A DNA stretch of 64,000 nt from Pseudarthrobacter phenanthrenivorans (GTDB lineage Bacteria > Actinomycetota > Actinomycetes > Actinomycetales > Micrococcaceae): the NCBI RefSeq assembly GCF_000813845.1, contig NZ_JWTB01000003.1, positions 1 to 64,000 on the forward strand, written 5' to 3'. A program made the translations under genes and the position numbers. Below the pieces are notes generated by a model. It was not told where the DNA came from. It saw only the letters and a list, made by a program, of their open reading frames with translations, and did no database searches. Shown piece after piece: positions 17,792-26,374 of the stretch; position 1 is the first letter of the stretch; every line of letters starts with the position of its first letter.

Positions 17792-17959
17792 GGAACATTG
17801 TTGCCCATTTTGGCGGGAGCAGTATTCCCGCTGGTGACAGGGGCATCCCCCTAACGCCCCCATTGTCCGGCGATGGGGTTTCCAGCTCTGCGGTCCTGTG
17901 GTCCCATGGGGAATACCGTCGAGACACCGTGCGGCAGGCCACATTGTGGAGTCAGTGTA

Positions 17960-19279
17960 TTGGGCAAGAAAACCGTGCCCGGCGACAGCAGGCCGGGCAA
18001 GCGACCCTTAGCACCGGTTACCCGTGCCGTCGCTGCTGCCGGTGTCCTTGCTGCCTCCGTCTGCGCCGTGAATCTTTCCGCCAGTTCGGCAGACCAGGCA
18101 TGGATGGCCGCGTCCATGGCCCGGCCCGGCGCCTCGCCGGCCGCGGCTCCCGCCGGAAGTTCCGGTGCGGGCCATCCGCAGGGTGGGATAGCCCCTTCGG
18201 CCTCGGATGTGGTTGGTGCCGGCACCCTTCCCTCTGTCGTTGAGTCCGACCCGCATGCCGCGCTGGCTTTCCCGCGGACGTCACTGCAGACGTCCCTTGG
18301 GAACGCCGAGCACGGTAACGCGGGCGCCCTGGCGGTGGGCCCCACAGGTGCGGACCGGCCGTTATCCGGGTTCCTCATGGCACCGCTGCAGGTCCTGGCG
18401 CCCAGTTCACCCTTCGGTCCCAGGGTCAGCCCGCTCAGCGGGGCAGCCGGCGACTTCCACCTGGGCCAGGACTACGCCGCAGCGTGCGGCACCCCGGTGT
18501 ATGCCGCGGACTCGGGGGTTGTGCGGGCGGCCGGCTGGCATCCCTGGGGCGGCGGCAACCGGGTGGAGATCGACCACGGCGACGGCCTCATTACCACCTA
18601 CAACCATCTCGAATCCATTGCCGTCCGCACGGGGGACAGAGTCCAGGCAGGGCAAGCTCTGGCGCGGGTGGGGACGACCGGCTGGTCCACCGGATGCCAC
18701 CTGCACTTCGAAGCCATCATGAACGGCCGCTACACCAACCCATTGCTATGGACGTTCCTCCCGCTCCGCACGCTGAACCAGGCGATACCGGGCGAGATGG
18801 TTTCCTACGCCTCCGGCCAGTTCTCCGCGGCATGGATCAGCTGGACCATTCCGCTCCAGATTGACAATGGATTCCCCGCGGCCGGGCTCCAGGCGTCGCC
18901 CTTTCCTCCTGTCCCGGAGCCGTCCACGGCGTCTTCGCCGTCCGAGGCGACGGGGGTGGTGCTTCCGCCGCCTGACGCGCAATTGACGACGGCGGCACCA
19001 CCATCCGCCGATCCTTCAGTCAGCGCCGGATCGCCGACGCCCACACCGACCACGACTGCGACTGCGTCGCCGACACCGACTGCGACAGCGACTGCGTCGC
19101 CGACACCGACTGCGACTGCGTCGCCGACCACGACACCGACTGCGACTGCGTCGCCGACACCGACTGCGACTGCGTCGCCGACGCCGACCACGACTGCGAC
19201 TGCGTCGCCGACGCCCACTACGACTACGACTGCGACTGCGTCGCCGACGCCCACACCGACCGAATCGTTAACCCCCTAA
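17960..19279 (+). CDS. Secreted M23-family metallopeptidase with Thr/Pro/Ala-rich C-terminal tail
   Basis: Starting at TTG 17960 (GGAG 8 bases upstream) the product has 439 residues. An N-terminal hydrophobic signal segment (AVAAAGVLAASVCAVNLSAS) is followed by a disordered region. A LytM/M23 domain then appears with zinc ligands HLGQDY and CHLHFE, and core motifs GNRVEIDHGDGLITTYNHL and VGTTGWSTG. M23 enzymes cut peptidoglycan cross-bridges. The last 90 residues are almost pure Thr, Pro, Ala and Ser, encoded by a short-period repeat. They could span the wall or be glycosylated. Upstream in-frame ATGs at 17873 and 17906 are alternatives but lack ribosome-binding sites. Confidence 0.87.
   Translation: MGKKTVPGDSRPGKRPLAPVTRAVAAAGVLAASVCAVNLSASSADQAWMAASMARPGASPAAAPAGSSGAGHPQGGIAPSASDVVGAGTLPSVVESDPHAALAFPRTSLQTSLGNAEHGNAGALAVGPTGADRPLSGFLMAPLQVLAPSSPFGPRVSPLSGAAGDFHLGQDYAAACGTPVYAADSGVVRAAGWHPWGGGNRVEIDHGDGLITTYNHLESIAVRTGDRVQAGQALARVGTTGWSTGCHLHFEAIMNGRYTNPLLWTFLPLRTLNQAIPGEMVSYASGQFSAAWISWTIPLQIDNGFPAAGLQASPFPPVPEPSTASSPSEATGVVLPPPDAQLTTAAPPSADPSVSAGSPTPTPTTTATASPTPTATATASPTPTATASPTTTPTATASPTPTATASPTPTTTATASPTPTTTTTATASPTPTPTESLTP
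19035..19262. repeat. Low-complexity tandem repeat in the M23 peptidase gene
   Basis: Repeated units of the type GCGTCGCCGACACCGACTGC, of variable length (multiples of 3), encode ASPTPTAT-like peptides. The units keep the reading frame, so length variation between strains would change the tail and not the enzyme. Confidence 0.85.
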
Positions 19280-19327
19280 TCTTTATCGCGGACCCGTACG
19301 CCGCGCGCTCGGCAACGAACCTACGGT

Positions 19328-19840
19328 ATGAACAATCTTTCGCAACTGCGCCGCCCGCGTCCCCTGTATCCGATCCCGCTGATCCTCAACGACGGGACCA
19401 GGACCAATTTCGGGCAATTCAAAGGAAAAGTGGTGCTGGTGGTCAACGTGGCCTCCAACTGCGGCTTCACCCGGCAATACGCCGGCCTGGAAGCTCTCTA
19501 CGGCAAGTTTCGGGACCGTGGGTTCGAGGTCCTGGGCGTGCCGTGCAACCAGTTCGCGGGGCAGGAGCCGGGAACGGACAGCGAAATCGCGGACTTCTGC
19601 GAACGGAACTTTGGTGTCACCTTCCCGCTGACGGCCAAAACCGACGTCCGTGGAAGGAACCAGCACCTGCTGTACACCGAGCTCACCAAGTTCAAGACCG
19701 GCCTGCTTCCGGGGCTGGTGAAGTGGAATTTCGAGAAGTTTCTGGTCAACCGGGAAGGTGACGTGGTAGCCCGTTTCGCCCCAACCGTGGAGCCGGATTC
19801 CCCTGAGGTGATCGACTCGATTGAAGAAGCACTCGGGTAA
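19328..19840 (+). CDS. Glutathione peroxidase-family peroxidase
   Basis: 170 residues with the thioredoxin-fold GPx core. The peroxidatic Cys45 sits in NVASNCGFTRQY, followed by LGVPCNQFAGQEPG with the catalytic Gln and the WNF motif at 133-135. Cys91 in ADFCERNFG occupies the position of the resolving cysteine of thioredoxin-dependent GPx. The physiological donor is therefore probably thioredoxin, not glutathione. It reduces hydrogen or lipid peroxides in the cytosol. The ATG has only a weak ribosome-binding site. It stands alone, 48 bp after the M23 peptidase gene. Confidence 0.93.
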   Translation: MNNLSQLRRPRPLYPIPLILNDGTRTNFGQFKGKVVLVVNVASNCGFTRQYAGLEALYGKFRDRGFEVLGVPCNQFAGQEPGTDSEIADFCERNFGVTFPLTAKTDVRGRNQHLLYTELTKFKTGLLPGLVKWNFEKFLVNREGDVVARFAPTVEPDSPEVIDSIEEALG

Positions 19841-19999
19841 ACGCGTTCTCAGCGAATCAGATCTGCAAAAGCGCAGTTCTTCCAACTTTTTCCACATCAG
19901 CTCCGGCGATTTACCCCATGTTTGCCAAATGTCTGATTGGATAAATATTACTGAAGGGTACAAGGGAAGAGAGCCTTCCCACCGACCATAGAGGTAGCA

Positions 20000-20929
20000 A
20001 TGGAGCACATCGAGGCCGAGCATCCCCGGCCACGCCACTTCCTACTCCACCTGAGCGATCCCCACCTGTTGGGAGGTCCGGACCCCCTCTACGGATCAGT
20101 CGACAGCGAAGCCAGGCTCATCCAGCTGTTCGACGAAGTCAAAGCGTCCGGGGCAAAGCCTGAAGCCGTGATTTTCACCGGTGACCTCGCTGACAAGGGC
20201 GACCCGGAAGCCTACGTAAAGCTCCGGGCCATTGTCGATCCTGCCTGCAGGGAACTCGGCGCCCAGGTCATCTGGGCCATGGGCAACCACGATGACCGGG
20301 CGAATTTCCGTCGGGGCCTGCTTGACCAGCCCGGCAGTGACGAACCTGTGGACCACAGCTACTTCATCAACGGGCTGCGCGTCATCACCCTCGACACCAC
20401 CGTGCCCGGCTTCCACCACGGCGAACTGAGTGCGGCACAACTGGAATGGCTCGCCGGGCAGTTGGAGACCCCCGCCCCGGACGGCACCATCCTGGCCCTG
20501 CACCACCCGCCGGTGCCGTCCGTGCTGGACCTCTCGGTGCTGGTGGAACTGCGGGACCAGGCGTCGCTGGCCGCCGTCGTCCGCAACTCGGATGTCCGCA
20601 CCATCCTGGCAGGCCACCTGCACTACTCCACCACCGCCAGCTTCGCCGGAGTTCCCGTGTCGGTGGCCTCCGCATCCTGCTACACCCAGGACCTCAACGT
20701 GCCGGTGGGAGGGACCCGCGGGCAGGACGGCGGCCAGGCCTTCAACCTGGTGCATGTGTATGAGCACACCATTGTGCACTCCGTGGTTCCGCTGGGCAGC
20801 TCACCCACCGTTGGCGAGTATGTATCGCCCGAGGAAACGGCCCGGCGGCTCGAGGCTGCCGGCATCCGGATCCCGGAGACCACCAAGCAGCGCGGCAACT
20901 CCAGGCTCGGGGCTTCCACGGGCCGCTAG
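20000..20929 (+). CDS. Metallophosphoesterase, CpdA-like phosphodiesterase
   Basis: 309 residues of the calcineurin-like superfamily. Motifs in order are LSDPHLLG (Asp20, His22), [10 protein letters not shown] (Asp62), AMGNHDDR (Asn96, His97, Asp98), ALHHPPVP and AGHLHYS. Together they supply the two-metal site. The arrangement is that of class III cyclic-nucleotide phosphodiesterases (CpdA, Rv0805-like), which hydrolyse 3',5'-cAMP; other phosphodiesters are possible. AGAGG lies 5 bases before the ATG. It is monocistronic, with a terminator 17 bp downstream shared with the converging Stealth gene. Confidence 0.9.
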   Translation: MEHIEAEHPRPRHFLLHLSDPHLLGGPDPLYGSVDSEARLIQLFDEVKASGAKPEAVIFTGDLADKGDPEAYVKLRAIVDPACRELGAQVIWAMGNHDDRANFRRGLLDQPGSDEPVDHSYFINGLRVITLDTTVPGFHHGELSAAQLEWLAGQLETPAPDGTILALHHPPVPSVLDLSVLVELRDQASLAAVVRNSDVRTILAGHLHYSTTASFAGVPVSVASASCYTQDLNVPVGGTRGQDGGQAFNLVHVYEHTIVHSVVPLGSSPTVGEYVSPEETARRLEAAGIRIPETTKQRGNSRLGASTGR

Positions 20930-20940
20930 GGCAGTTAACG

Positions 20941-20976
20941 CAAAAGGGAGCCGGTCCTGCCACAGGACCGGCTCCC
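20941..20976. terminator. Terminator between convergent genes
   Basis: GGGAGCCGGTCCTG and CAGGACCGGCTCCC form a perfect 14-bp stem with a 3-base loop. On the minus strand the stem is followed by TTTTG, so it best serves the Stealth gene but can act for both. Confidence 0.85.
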
Positions 20977-20994
20977 GACGCGTGTGCTGCGCGG

Positions 20995-22632
20995 CTACTT
21001 CTCCCAGGGTGCCTTGATGGGGAAGTACCGCTCCAGGAAGTCCGTTACGACGTCGGCACGTTCGTCTGCGCTGACCTCCGGGAAGCTGCCGTCGTTCAGG
21101 CAGAAGAAGTCCATGTTCCGCTTGGCCAGCAGTTTGGGCAGGTACTTGAGTCCGGAGCGCATCGTGGTGTCCACGTAGCGCACCTTGGCGGCCGTCTGCG
21201 TGACCGCGCGGCCGGTAAGCAGCGCGTAGTAGTGGTAGAACGAGTTGGTCACGGAGATGTTGTCGGCCGCACGGAAGCGGCTGGCCGCAGTCTTGCGGAA
21301 CTCCTCGGGGAACTCCTCCTCCATCTGCGCCACCAGGCTGCGGCGCAGCGGCGCAGCGGTGTGCTCCAGGTGGCGGGTGGTGATCCGGCCGAACCGGTTC
21401 CAGAGGAGCTTGCGGTTCACCCGGGCCGCATTTTCGAACCCGCTCCGCTCGGCGGCATTCTCGCCCAGGCCGATCCTGGTTTCGGCCTCGATGAACTTGG
21501 TGATGCCGCCGGGAGTGAAGAACATGTCCGGCCCCACGGGGCGGCCAAAGAACATGTCGTCATTGGAGTACAGGAAGTGCTCGGACAACCCTTCGATGTG
21601 GTGCAGCTGGCACTCCACCGCCTGCGAGTTGTGCGTGGGCAGCACTGACGGATCGGCAAAGAACTCTTCGCTGCGGACGATCGTGACGGACGGGTGGTCC
21701 GCCAGCCAGGCGGGCGCGGGGGAGTCCGTGGCGATGAAGATGCGCCGGATCCAGGGTGCGAACATGTACACCGAACGCAGCGCATACTTGAGTTCGTTGA
21801 TCTGCCGGAACCGGGCTTCGTGGTCGTCACCCTCGCCCAGGACGTGTCCCTGCTGCTGGGCCCGGCGGGCGGCAATGTATTCCGGGGAGCTTCCGTCCAC
21901 CCAGGAGAAGACAAGGTCGATATCGAAGCTGATGTCGCTTGCGTGGTCGGCGAACATGTTCTCGATGGTGGGCCAGGTGTGGCCGTAGCGTTCCACGGTG
22001 CCGCGGACGGCGTCCTGCCGCAGCAGGGTCCTGCGGGTCAGGGAGTTTTCGATGGGAAGGATCAGTTCGTCGCCCTCGAAGGACCACAGCTCGATTTGGA
22101 CCCCGGCGGAGGCGCCGAACTCGAAGCCGCCCACCGGCTCGACCCGGGGCCGGTACAGGCGGAAGATACGTGCCTGCCGGTTGGGGGAGAGCTCGCCGTC
22201 TGCCACCAGCACCGAGGTTTTCTTCTTGGCGTCCACGGTCATGGAATAGAAAGGCTCGTCCCGGCACGCTTCCACCAGGGCAGCCCGCAGCTTCTTCCGG
22301 TCCTTCCAGTCCAGGGCCAGGACGGGACGGTCGTTGTTGCCCCGGACCAGGAGGTACGCAAGGTTGGCGTTCGCCAGGACGTTGCGCATGAACAGCAGGT
22401 CCTCCACCATGGCCTGGTAGGGCGTCCTGGTGTCATTGATCAGGGCATACCGGCCCTTGTGCCGGATGACGTCAGGCCGGTGGCCGAGCCGCTGCTCAGC
22501 CGCCGCCGATGTGATCTCGGCGTGAAATTGTTCCTCCACGGACGCCTGGCCGCCGTAGTAGACCTCGTCCTGGACCGGTGCTTCTGTAATGGTTGTCTCC
22601 GTGCTGGTGGATGTGGGCATTCTTACCTGCAT
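20995..22632 (-). CDS. Stealth-family polysaccharide phosphotransferase
   Basis: 545 residues from ATG 22632 (AGGA upstream); ATG 22620 is also possible. Four conserved Stealth blocks are visible. CR1 is IDLVFSWVDGSSPEY at about residue 239. CR2 is INELKYALRSVYMFAPWIRRIFIATD at about 278, CR3 is THNSQAVECQLHHIEGLSEHFLYSNDDMFFG at about 333, and CR4 is near the C-terminus. Stealth proteins transfer hexose-1-phosphate, building phosphodiester-linked surface polysaccharides or wall glycopolymers. About 230 residues precede CR1, containing an extra conserved-looking domain. It is downstream of a HAD phosphatase gene by 84 bp, probably the same transcript. Confidence 0.9.
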   Translation of the reverse strand: MQVRMPTSTSTETTITEAPVQDEVYYGGQASVEEQFHAEITSAAAEQRLGHRPDVIRHKGRYALINDTRTPYQAMVEDLLFMRNVLANANLAYLLVRGNNDRPVLALDWKDRKKLRAALVEACRDEPFYSMTVDAKKKTSVLVADGELSPNRQARIFRLYRPRVEPVGGFEFGASAGVQIELWSFEGDELILPIENSLTRRTLLRQDAVRGTVERYGHTWPTIENMFADHASDISFDIDLVFSWVDGSSPEYIAARRAQQQGHVLGEGDDHEARFRQINELKYALRSVYMFAPWIRRIFIATDSPAPAWLADHPSVTIVRSEEFFADPSVLPTHNSQAVECQLHHIEGLSEHFLYSNDDMFFGRPVGPDMFFTPGGITKFIEAETRIGLGENAAERSGFENAARVNRKLLWNRFGRITTRHLEHTAAPLRRSLVAQMEEEFPEEFRKTAASRFRAADNISVTNSFYHYYALLTGRAVTQTAAKVRYVDTTMRSGLKYLPKLLAKRNMDFFCLNDGSFPEVSADERADVVTDFLERYFPIKAPWEK

Positions 22633-22716
22633 GATAGTCCTGCCAAGGTAACGGCAGGTTTCCGGGACCACACAGGCGTCCCGTGGTGACTTGTGCGGCG
22701 GCGGCCCGGCAGGGGC

Positions 22717-23646
22717 TCAGGCATCCAGCGCCTCGCGCCAGGCGCGCAGGAAGGCGCCGCCGGCGTCGTCGTGGATCACTGTGCCGTCCAGCCCCAGGTC
22801 CGCCGCCGTCAGCACCGGGTAGGGCTTGCTGGGCACACCGTCCGCCGGCCGCACGTCCACGTGCTTGACCGGGTGGTCGTTGTGGTGCAGCCAGTCCGCC
22901 ATGGCATAGTCGGTGCGCGAGTCTCCAACCGTCCGCCACGCCTGGGGCGTGATGCCCTGGGCCGCCAGGAGTTCCACCGCCCGGCTGGCGCCGAGGTCCT
23001 TGCCCAGCCGCACGGACTCGATGTCCGTGGAGATGATGGTGGGATCCACGCGGTAGTCCACCTCGTCGTCGGAATCGGGGGCATGGTGGTCCAGCCGCAC
23101 CACGCCCAGGCCGTGGCGCACCATGAGTTCCATGGCGTCGGCGTCGAACAGTTTCTGCTCGGCCAGGTAGTCGGCGCTGGGCACGTCGATGTGCTGCTCC
23201 ACGGACACCATGGCCCGCTTGGTCTCGTCGAAGAACATGTGGGCGGCGTAGTCCTCGGCCACCAGGCGGCGGACATCATCCCCGTACGCCGCCGGCACGG
23301 CGAGTTCCCGGTCCACGTGGATGGGGCCGGGGCCGGCCGCCGTGTAGCTGAACCAGACGGCACCCTTTTCGCAGATGGCATGGATGATGGTGCCGGCCGG
23401 GATGCCGGCCGCGATCATGGGCTCCATGACCTGCTCCCGGATGAAGGCATCGGAGCGGCCGGTGTTGAAGATGACGGGAATTCCCGCAGCTGCCAGTGCC
23501 ACCAGGTCAAGGATGATCTCCGGCTTGACGTCACGGGTCACGGGGCTGGCCACGGGCCCGTCCACGTCCAGCAGGAGCGCCAGCGGTGGTGCGGACGGCA
23601 GGCGGATTCCGGGCACGGGAACGGCAGGGGACTCGGATGCTGTCAT
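22717..23646 (-). CDS. HAD-superfamily hydrolase, phosphatase-like
   Basis: 309 residues. HAD motif I is LLLDVDGPVASP, motif II is the FNTGRSD region and the C-terminal motif is TVGDSRTDYAMADWL. Between motifs II and III lies a C2-type cap, resembling sucrose- or mannosylglycerate-phosphate phosphatases. Motif I reads DVDGP instead of the more common DxDGT. The substrate cannot be told from the sequence; a sugar phosphate or nucleotide-linked intermediate of the neighbouring Stealth pathway is a reasonable guess. It is the first gene of a probable two-gene unit with the Stealth gene. Confidence 0.85.
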   Translation of the reverse strand: MTASESPAVPVPGIRLPSAPPLALLLDVDGPVASPVTRDVKPEIILDLVALAAAGIPVIFNTGRSDAFIREQVMEPMIAAGIPAGTIIHAICEKGAVWFSYTAAGPGPIHVDRELAVPAAYGDDVRRLVAEDYAAHMFFDETKRAMVSVEQHIDVPSADYLAEQKLFDADAMELMVRHGLGVVRLDHHAPDSDDEVDYRVDPTIISTDIESVRLGKDLGASRAVELLAAQGITPQAWRTVGDSRTDYAMADWLHHNDHPVKHVDVRPADGVPSKPYPVLTAADLGLDGTVIHDDAGGAFLRAWREALDA

Positions 23647-23805
23647 GGCTCCATTCTGTCAGCAGGAGCGGGACGCCCGGTGCGGGTGCTGCCCTGCCGC
23701 CGCGCAGCCGCCCTTCACTTCCCTGGTGTTGGTCACTGTTTGGCTACAACCTGCCGCCGGTCACCCCTGCTACTTTCGCTGGAGCAGCGCGGTGCCTACT
23801 GTGGC

Positions 23806-24108
23806 ATGGTGATATTCAAAGCTGTGGGCGAGGGCCGCCCTTACCCCGACCATGGTTACAACACCCCCAAACAATGGGCGTCGCTGCCCCCGCGGCCGGT
23901 CCGGCTGGACGAGCTGGTGACCACCAAGCGCACCCTGGACCTGGAAGCCCTGCTGGCGGAGGATTCAACGTTCTTCGGGGACCTGTTCCCGCACGTGGTG
24001 CAGTACCGGGGGACCCTCTACCTGGAGGACGGGCTGCACCGCGCCGTCCGCACCGCACTGCACCAGCGCACCGCCATCCACGCCCGGGTCCTGGTGCTCG
24101 ATGGCTAG
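23806..24108 (+). CDS. Conserved actinobacterial protein, sometimes labelled VapB-like
   Basis: 100 residues: IFKAVGEGRPYPDHGYNTPK, then a block with VRLDELVTTKRTLDLEALL, FFGDLFPHVVQYRG and LYLEDGLHRAVRTAL. The pattern is strongly conserved in actinobacteria as I remember it, and automatic pipelines sometimes call it a VapB antitoxin. No PIN-domain toxin is encoded next to it, so a toxin-antitoxin role is not supported here. It overlaps the following LytR_C gene by 8 bp. GTG 23809 is an equally good start since homologues begin with MIFK. Confidence 0.8.
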   Translation: MVIFKAVGEGRPYPDHGYNTPKQWASLPPRPVRLDELVTTKRTLDLEALLAEDSTFFGDLFPHVVQYRGTLYLEDGLHRAVRTALHQRTAIHARVLVLDG

Positions 24109-24763
24109 GACGCGGACGAAGGACCCGGGAGTCCTTCACGGCCACCACGTTGTCTCCGGTGCTGAGCTGCGGGCGGCCATGGCTGCTGCCCGGGACGCCG
24201 ATGAAACGGCCCGCGTCCGGCGCCGGGTGCTGCACGGGGCGGTGCTGGTCCTGCTGGTCGGCTTGATCGCCGCCGGCATCATCGTGGCACTTGCCGTCAT
24301 CAATGGCCGCCTGAAGATCCCGACTGCCGAGCCCGCCCCCACACCGGTGTCCTCGTGCCCGGCCACAATCTTCGACTACGCACCCAACGACAAGGTCAAC
24401 GTCAACGTCTTCAACTCCACCGGCCGTGCCGGACTGGCCCGCTCGGTGGCGGACGAGCTGCTGGCGCGGAAGTTCGCGGTGGGGAACGTGTCCAACACCA
24501 GCGCCGGATACCGGGGCGTGGCGGCCGTGGTGTCAGGCGCTGCCGGGCAGGCTGCTGCGTTTACCGTGCAGCGGAACCTGCAGGGCTCGGATTACTTCCA
24601 GGACGGCAGGACGGACGCCAGCGTTGACGTGATCCTGTCGCAGGACTACAAGGCGCTGGTCCCGCCCGAGCTGGTGGATCAAACGCCCGGCAAGCTCAGC
24701 TGCCCCCGGGAAAGCCGGCGCACGGCAGACCCTGACAAACTGCCCGTCGCACCGGTGCCCTGA
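24101..24763 (+). CDS. LytR C-terminal domain membrane protein
   Basis: 220 residues. A basic cytoplasmic N-terminus of about 45 residues is followed by one transmembrane helix (VLVLLVGLIAAGIIVALAVI). The extracytoplasmic LytR_C domain starts at about residue 98 (VNVNVFNSTGRAGLARSVADELLARKFAVGNV). LytR_C domains are often found after LCP ligases that attach glycopolymers to peptidoglycan, but here the catalytic LCP domain is absent. It is translationally coupled to the gene at 23806. Confidence 0.88.
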   Translation: MARTRTKDPGVLHGHHVVSGAELRAAMAAARDADETARVRRRVLHGAVLVLLVGLIAAGIIVALAVINGRLKIPTAEPAPTPVSSCPATIFDYAPNDKVNVNVFNSTGRAGLARSVADELLARKFAVGNVSNTSAGYRGVAAVVSGAAGQAAAFTVQRNLQGSDYFQDGRTDASVDVILSQDYKALVPPELVDQTPGKLSCPRESRRTADPDKLPVAPVP

Positions 24764-24777
24764 CGGCCGGCCGGAAC

Positions 24778-25428
24778 CTACCCGGCCGCCGGGGGAAGCT
24801 GCGCCACGCGAAGGGGCCGCCCGTCGTCGTCGAACCTCGCGCCGGCACCCAGCTGGATGAAACGCACCGTCCGGGCCACCCGGGCTTCAAGTTCCGCAGG
24901 CTCGTCGCTGCCCCTCGCGGCGCTGGAGGACAGGGTGCCCAGGATCAACTGGGACTGCTGGCCCACGTCCGCCACCGGCAGGTAGCCCTGCTCCATGCCG
25001 TCCCGCAGGATGCCCTGGAGCAGGACGCTGAGCTCACCCACATGGTCGGAAAGTTTGGCGAAGGACGACGGCGAGAGTACCGCCCCCATGGCAGGTCCCG
25101 GCGGGAGGTGGCGGCGGCTGAGGTCAACCACCTGGGCGCGGACGTACAGGGCCAGCCGCTCCACCGGGTTCTCCAGGCGGTTCAGCGACTCGCGCAGGTC
25201 GGAGAGGAACTTCTCCGTCTCGTCCAGCGCGTAGGAAATGAGGAGTTCCTCAATGTCCGCGTAGTAGTTGTAGACGGCGGTGCGGCCAATTCCCGCATGG
25301 CGCGCCACATCCGTCATGGTCAGCCCTGGCAGGCCGTGGGTGAAGAGGAGCTCGCCAAACGCCGTGAGAATGCGTCGCTGGGTATCCGCACGCTGTTCCG
25401 CGTTGCTGGCGGCTGTAATCCGGGGCAT
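24778..25428 (-). CDS. TetR-family transcriptional regulator
   Basis: 216 residues with an N-terminal TetR helix-turn-helix (RRILTAFGELLFTHGLPGLTMTDVARHAGIGRTAVYNYYADIEELL). The helical C-terminal ligand domain has no close family signature. An inverted repeat with GACAC/GTGTC arms lies four bases before its start, between it and the DsbA-like gene upstream. Autoregulation is therefore likely. Its ligand is unknown. Confidence 0.9.
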   Translation of the reverse strand: MPRITAASNAEQRADTQRRILTAFGELLFTHGLPGLTMTDVARHAGIGRTAVYNYYADIEELLISYALDETEKFLSDLRESLNRLENPVERLALYVRAQVVDLSRRHLPPGPAMGAVLSPSSFAKLSDHVGELSVLLQGILRDGMEQGYLPVADVGQQSQLILGTLSSSAARGSDEPAELEARVARTVRFIQLGAGARFDDDGRPLRVAQLPPAAG

Positions 25429-25431
25429 ACA

Positions 25432-25452
25432 GACACTTTACCGTGATGTGTC
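25432..25452. promoter_or_regulatory. Candidate TetR operator
   Basis: GACAC (25432-25436) and GTGTC (25448-25452) flank an 11-bp centre just before the TetR start codon. The 36-bp gap between the DsbA-like and TetR genes consists almost entirely of this site. Confidence 0.5.
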
Positions 25453-25464
25453 AGTAAAAGACCG

Positions 25465-26163
25465 CTACACCGCGCAGCCGTCGGGACCACAGGCCCCGGC
25501 GTCCGTGGAGTTCACCAGGACCAGGGGGTTGGCTTCCTGCCATGCCTGGTTGAGGGCGGCGGTGAATGTCTCGGTGGGCTGGGCACCGGACAGGCCGAAC
25601 TTGCGGTCGATGACGAAAAACGGAACGCCGCTGATGCCCAGTGCCCGGGCCTCCTGGAAGTCGAACCTGACCTCATCGGTGTACTTGTCCGTGGTGAAGA
25701 GCTCCTCCACTTCGCCGGCAGGCAGGCCGAGGTCAGCGCCGAGGGAGGACAGGTACCCGCGGTTGCCAATGTCCTTCCCGTGTTCGAAGTGGTCGCTGAG
25801 CAGCCGTTCCTTGGCGGCATCCTGCTTCCCATGGGCTGCAGCAAGGTGGATGAGGCGGTGGGCAGTGAAACTGTTGGCCACCACCACCTTGTCGAAGTGG
25901 TAGTCCAGGCCTTCGCCCTTTGCCTGCTGGGCTACGTGGTCGAACATCCGGGCGACCTGCTCGGCTGGCATGCCCTTGCGGCTGCCCAGGTACTCGAGTT
26001 CGGTCCCGTCGAAGTGTTCGGGCAATGTGGGGTCCAGCTGGTAGCTGCGCCACGTGACGTCGACGGCGTCGCGGTGCGGGAAGGACGCCAGGGCTGCCTC
26101 GAAGCGGCGCTTGCCGATAAAACACCACGGGCAGGCAACGTCGGACCAGATCTCAATCTTCAT
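25465..26163 (-). CDS. DsbA-family oxidoreductase (FrnE-like)
   Basis: 232 residues from ATG 26163. The thioredoxin-fold active site CPWC is at residues 11-14 in IWSDVACPWCFIGK, followed by the helical insertion and the cis-Pro loop GISGVPFFVID. There is no signal peptide, so it acts in the cytosol, as in the FrnE/2-hydroxychromene-isomerase-like branch. The C-terminus ends with two extra cysteines (GACGPDGCAV), a possible second redox or metal site. It lies upstream of TetR on the same strand. Confidence 0.92.
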   Translation of the reverse strand: MKIEIWSDVACPWCFIGKRRFEAALASFPHRDAVDVTWRSYQLDPTLPEHFDGTELEYLGSRKGMPAEQVARMFDHVAQQAKGEGLDYHFDKVVVANSFTAHRLIHLAAAHGKQDAAKERLLSDHFEHGKDIGNRGYLSSLGADLGLPAGEVEELFTTDKYTDEVRFDFQEARALGISGVPFFVIDRKFGLSGAQPTETFTAALNQAWQEANPLVLVNSTDAGACGPDGCAV

Positions 26164-26374
26164 GCCTTGCACAACCGTGGCGTTGCTGCGGCAATTCCGG
26201 CCGCCCGCTATGACATGCCCCACAAACAGGTCTTGTGGCGCAGGCCATGGTGGGCAATAGTTCTGAAGTAGGTGAAGCAGTCGCCACAAACCTAGACCAC
26301 CACGGGATTGCACTTTCCGTGGCGGGAAGTGCCTGGCAGCTGGGAGTCCGGGCCTCGTGCCCTGGAGGCCAGAT

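Noticed and set aside
19035..19262. Structural or regulatory DNA repeat
   Set aside because: All units keep the reading frame of the M23 peptidase and encode its low-complexity tail.
23806..24108. Type II toxin-antitoxin module
   Set aside because: Only the VapB-labelled protein is present; its neighbour is a LytR_C membrane protein, not a toxin.
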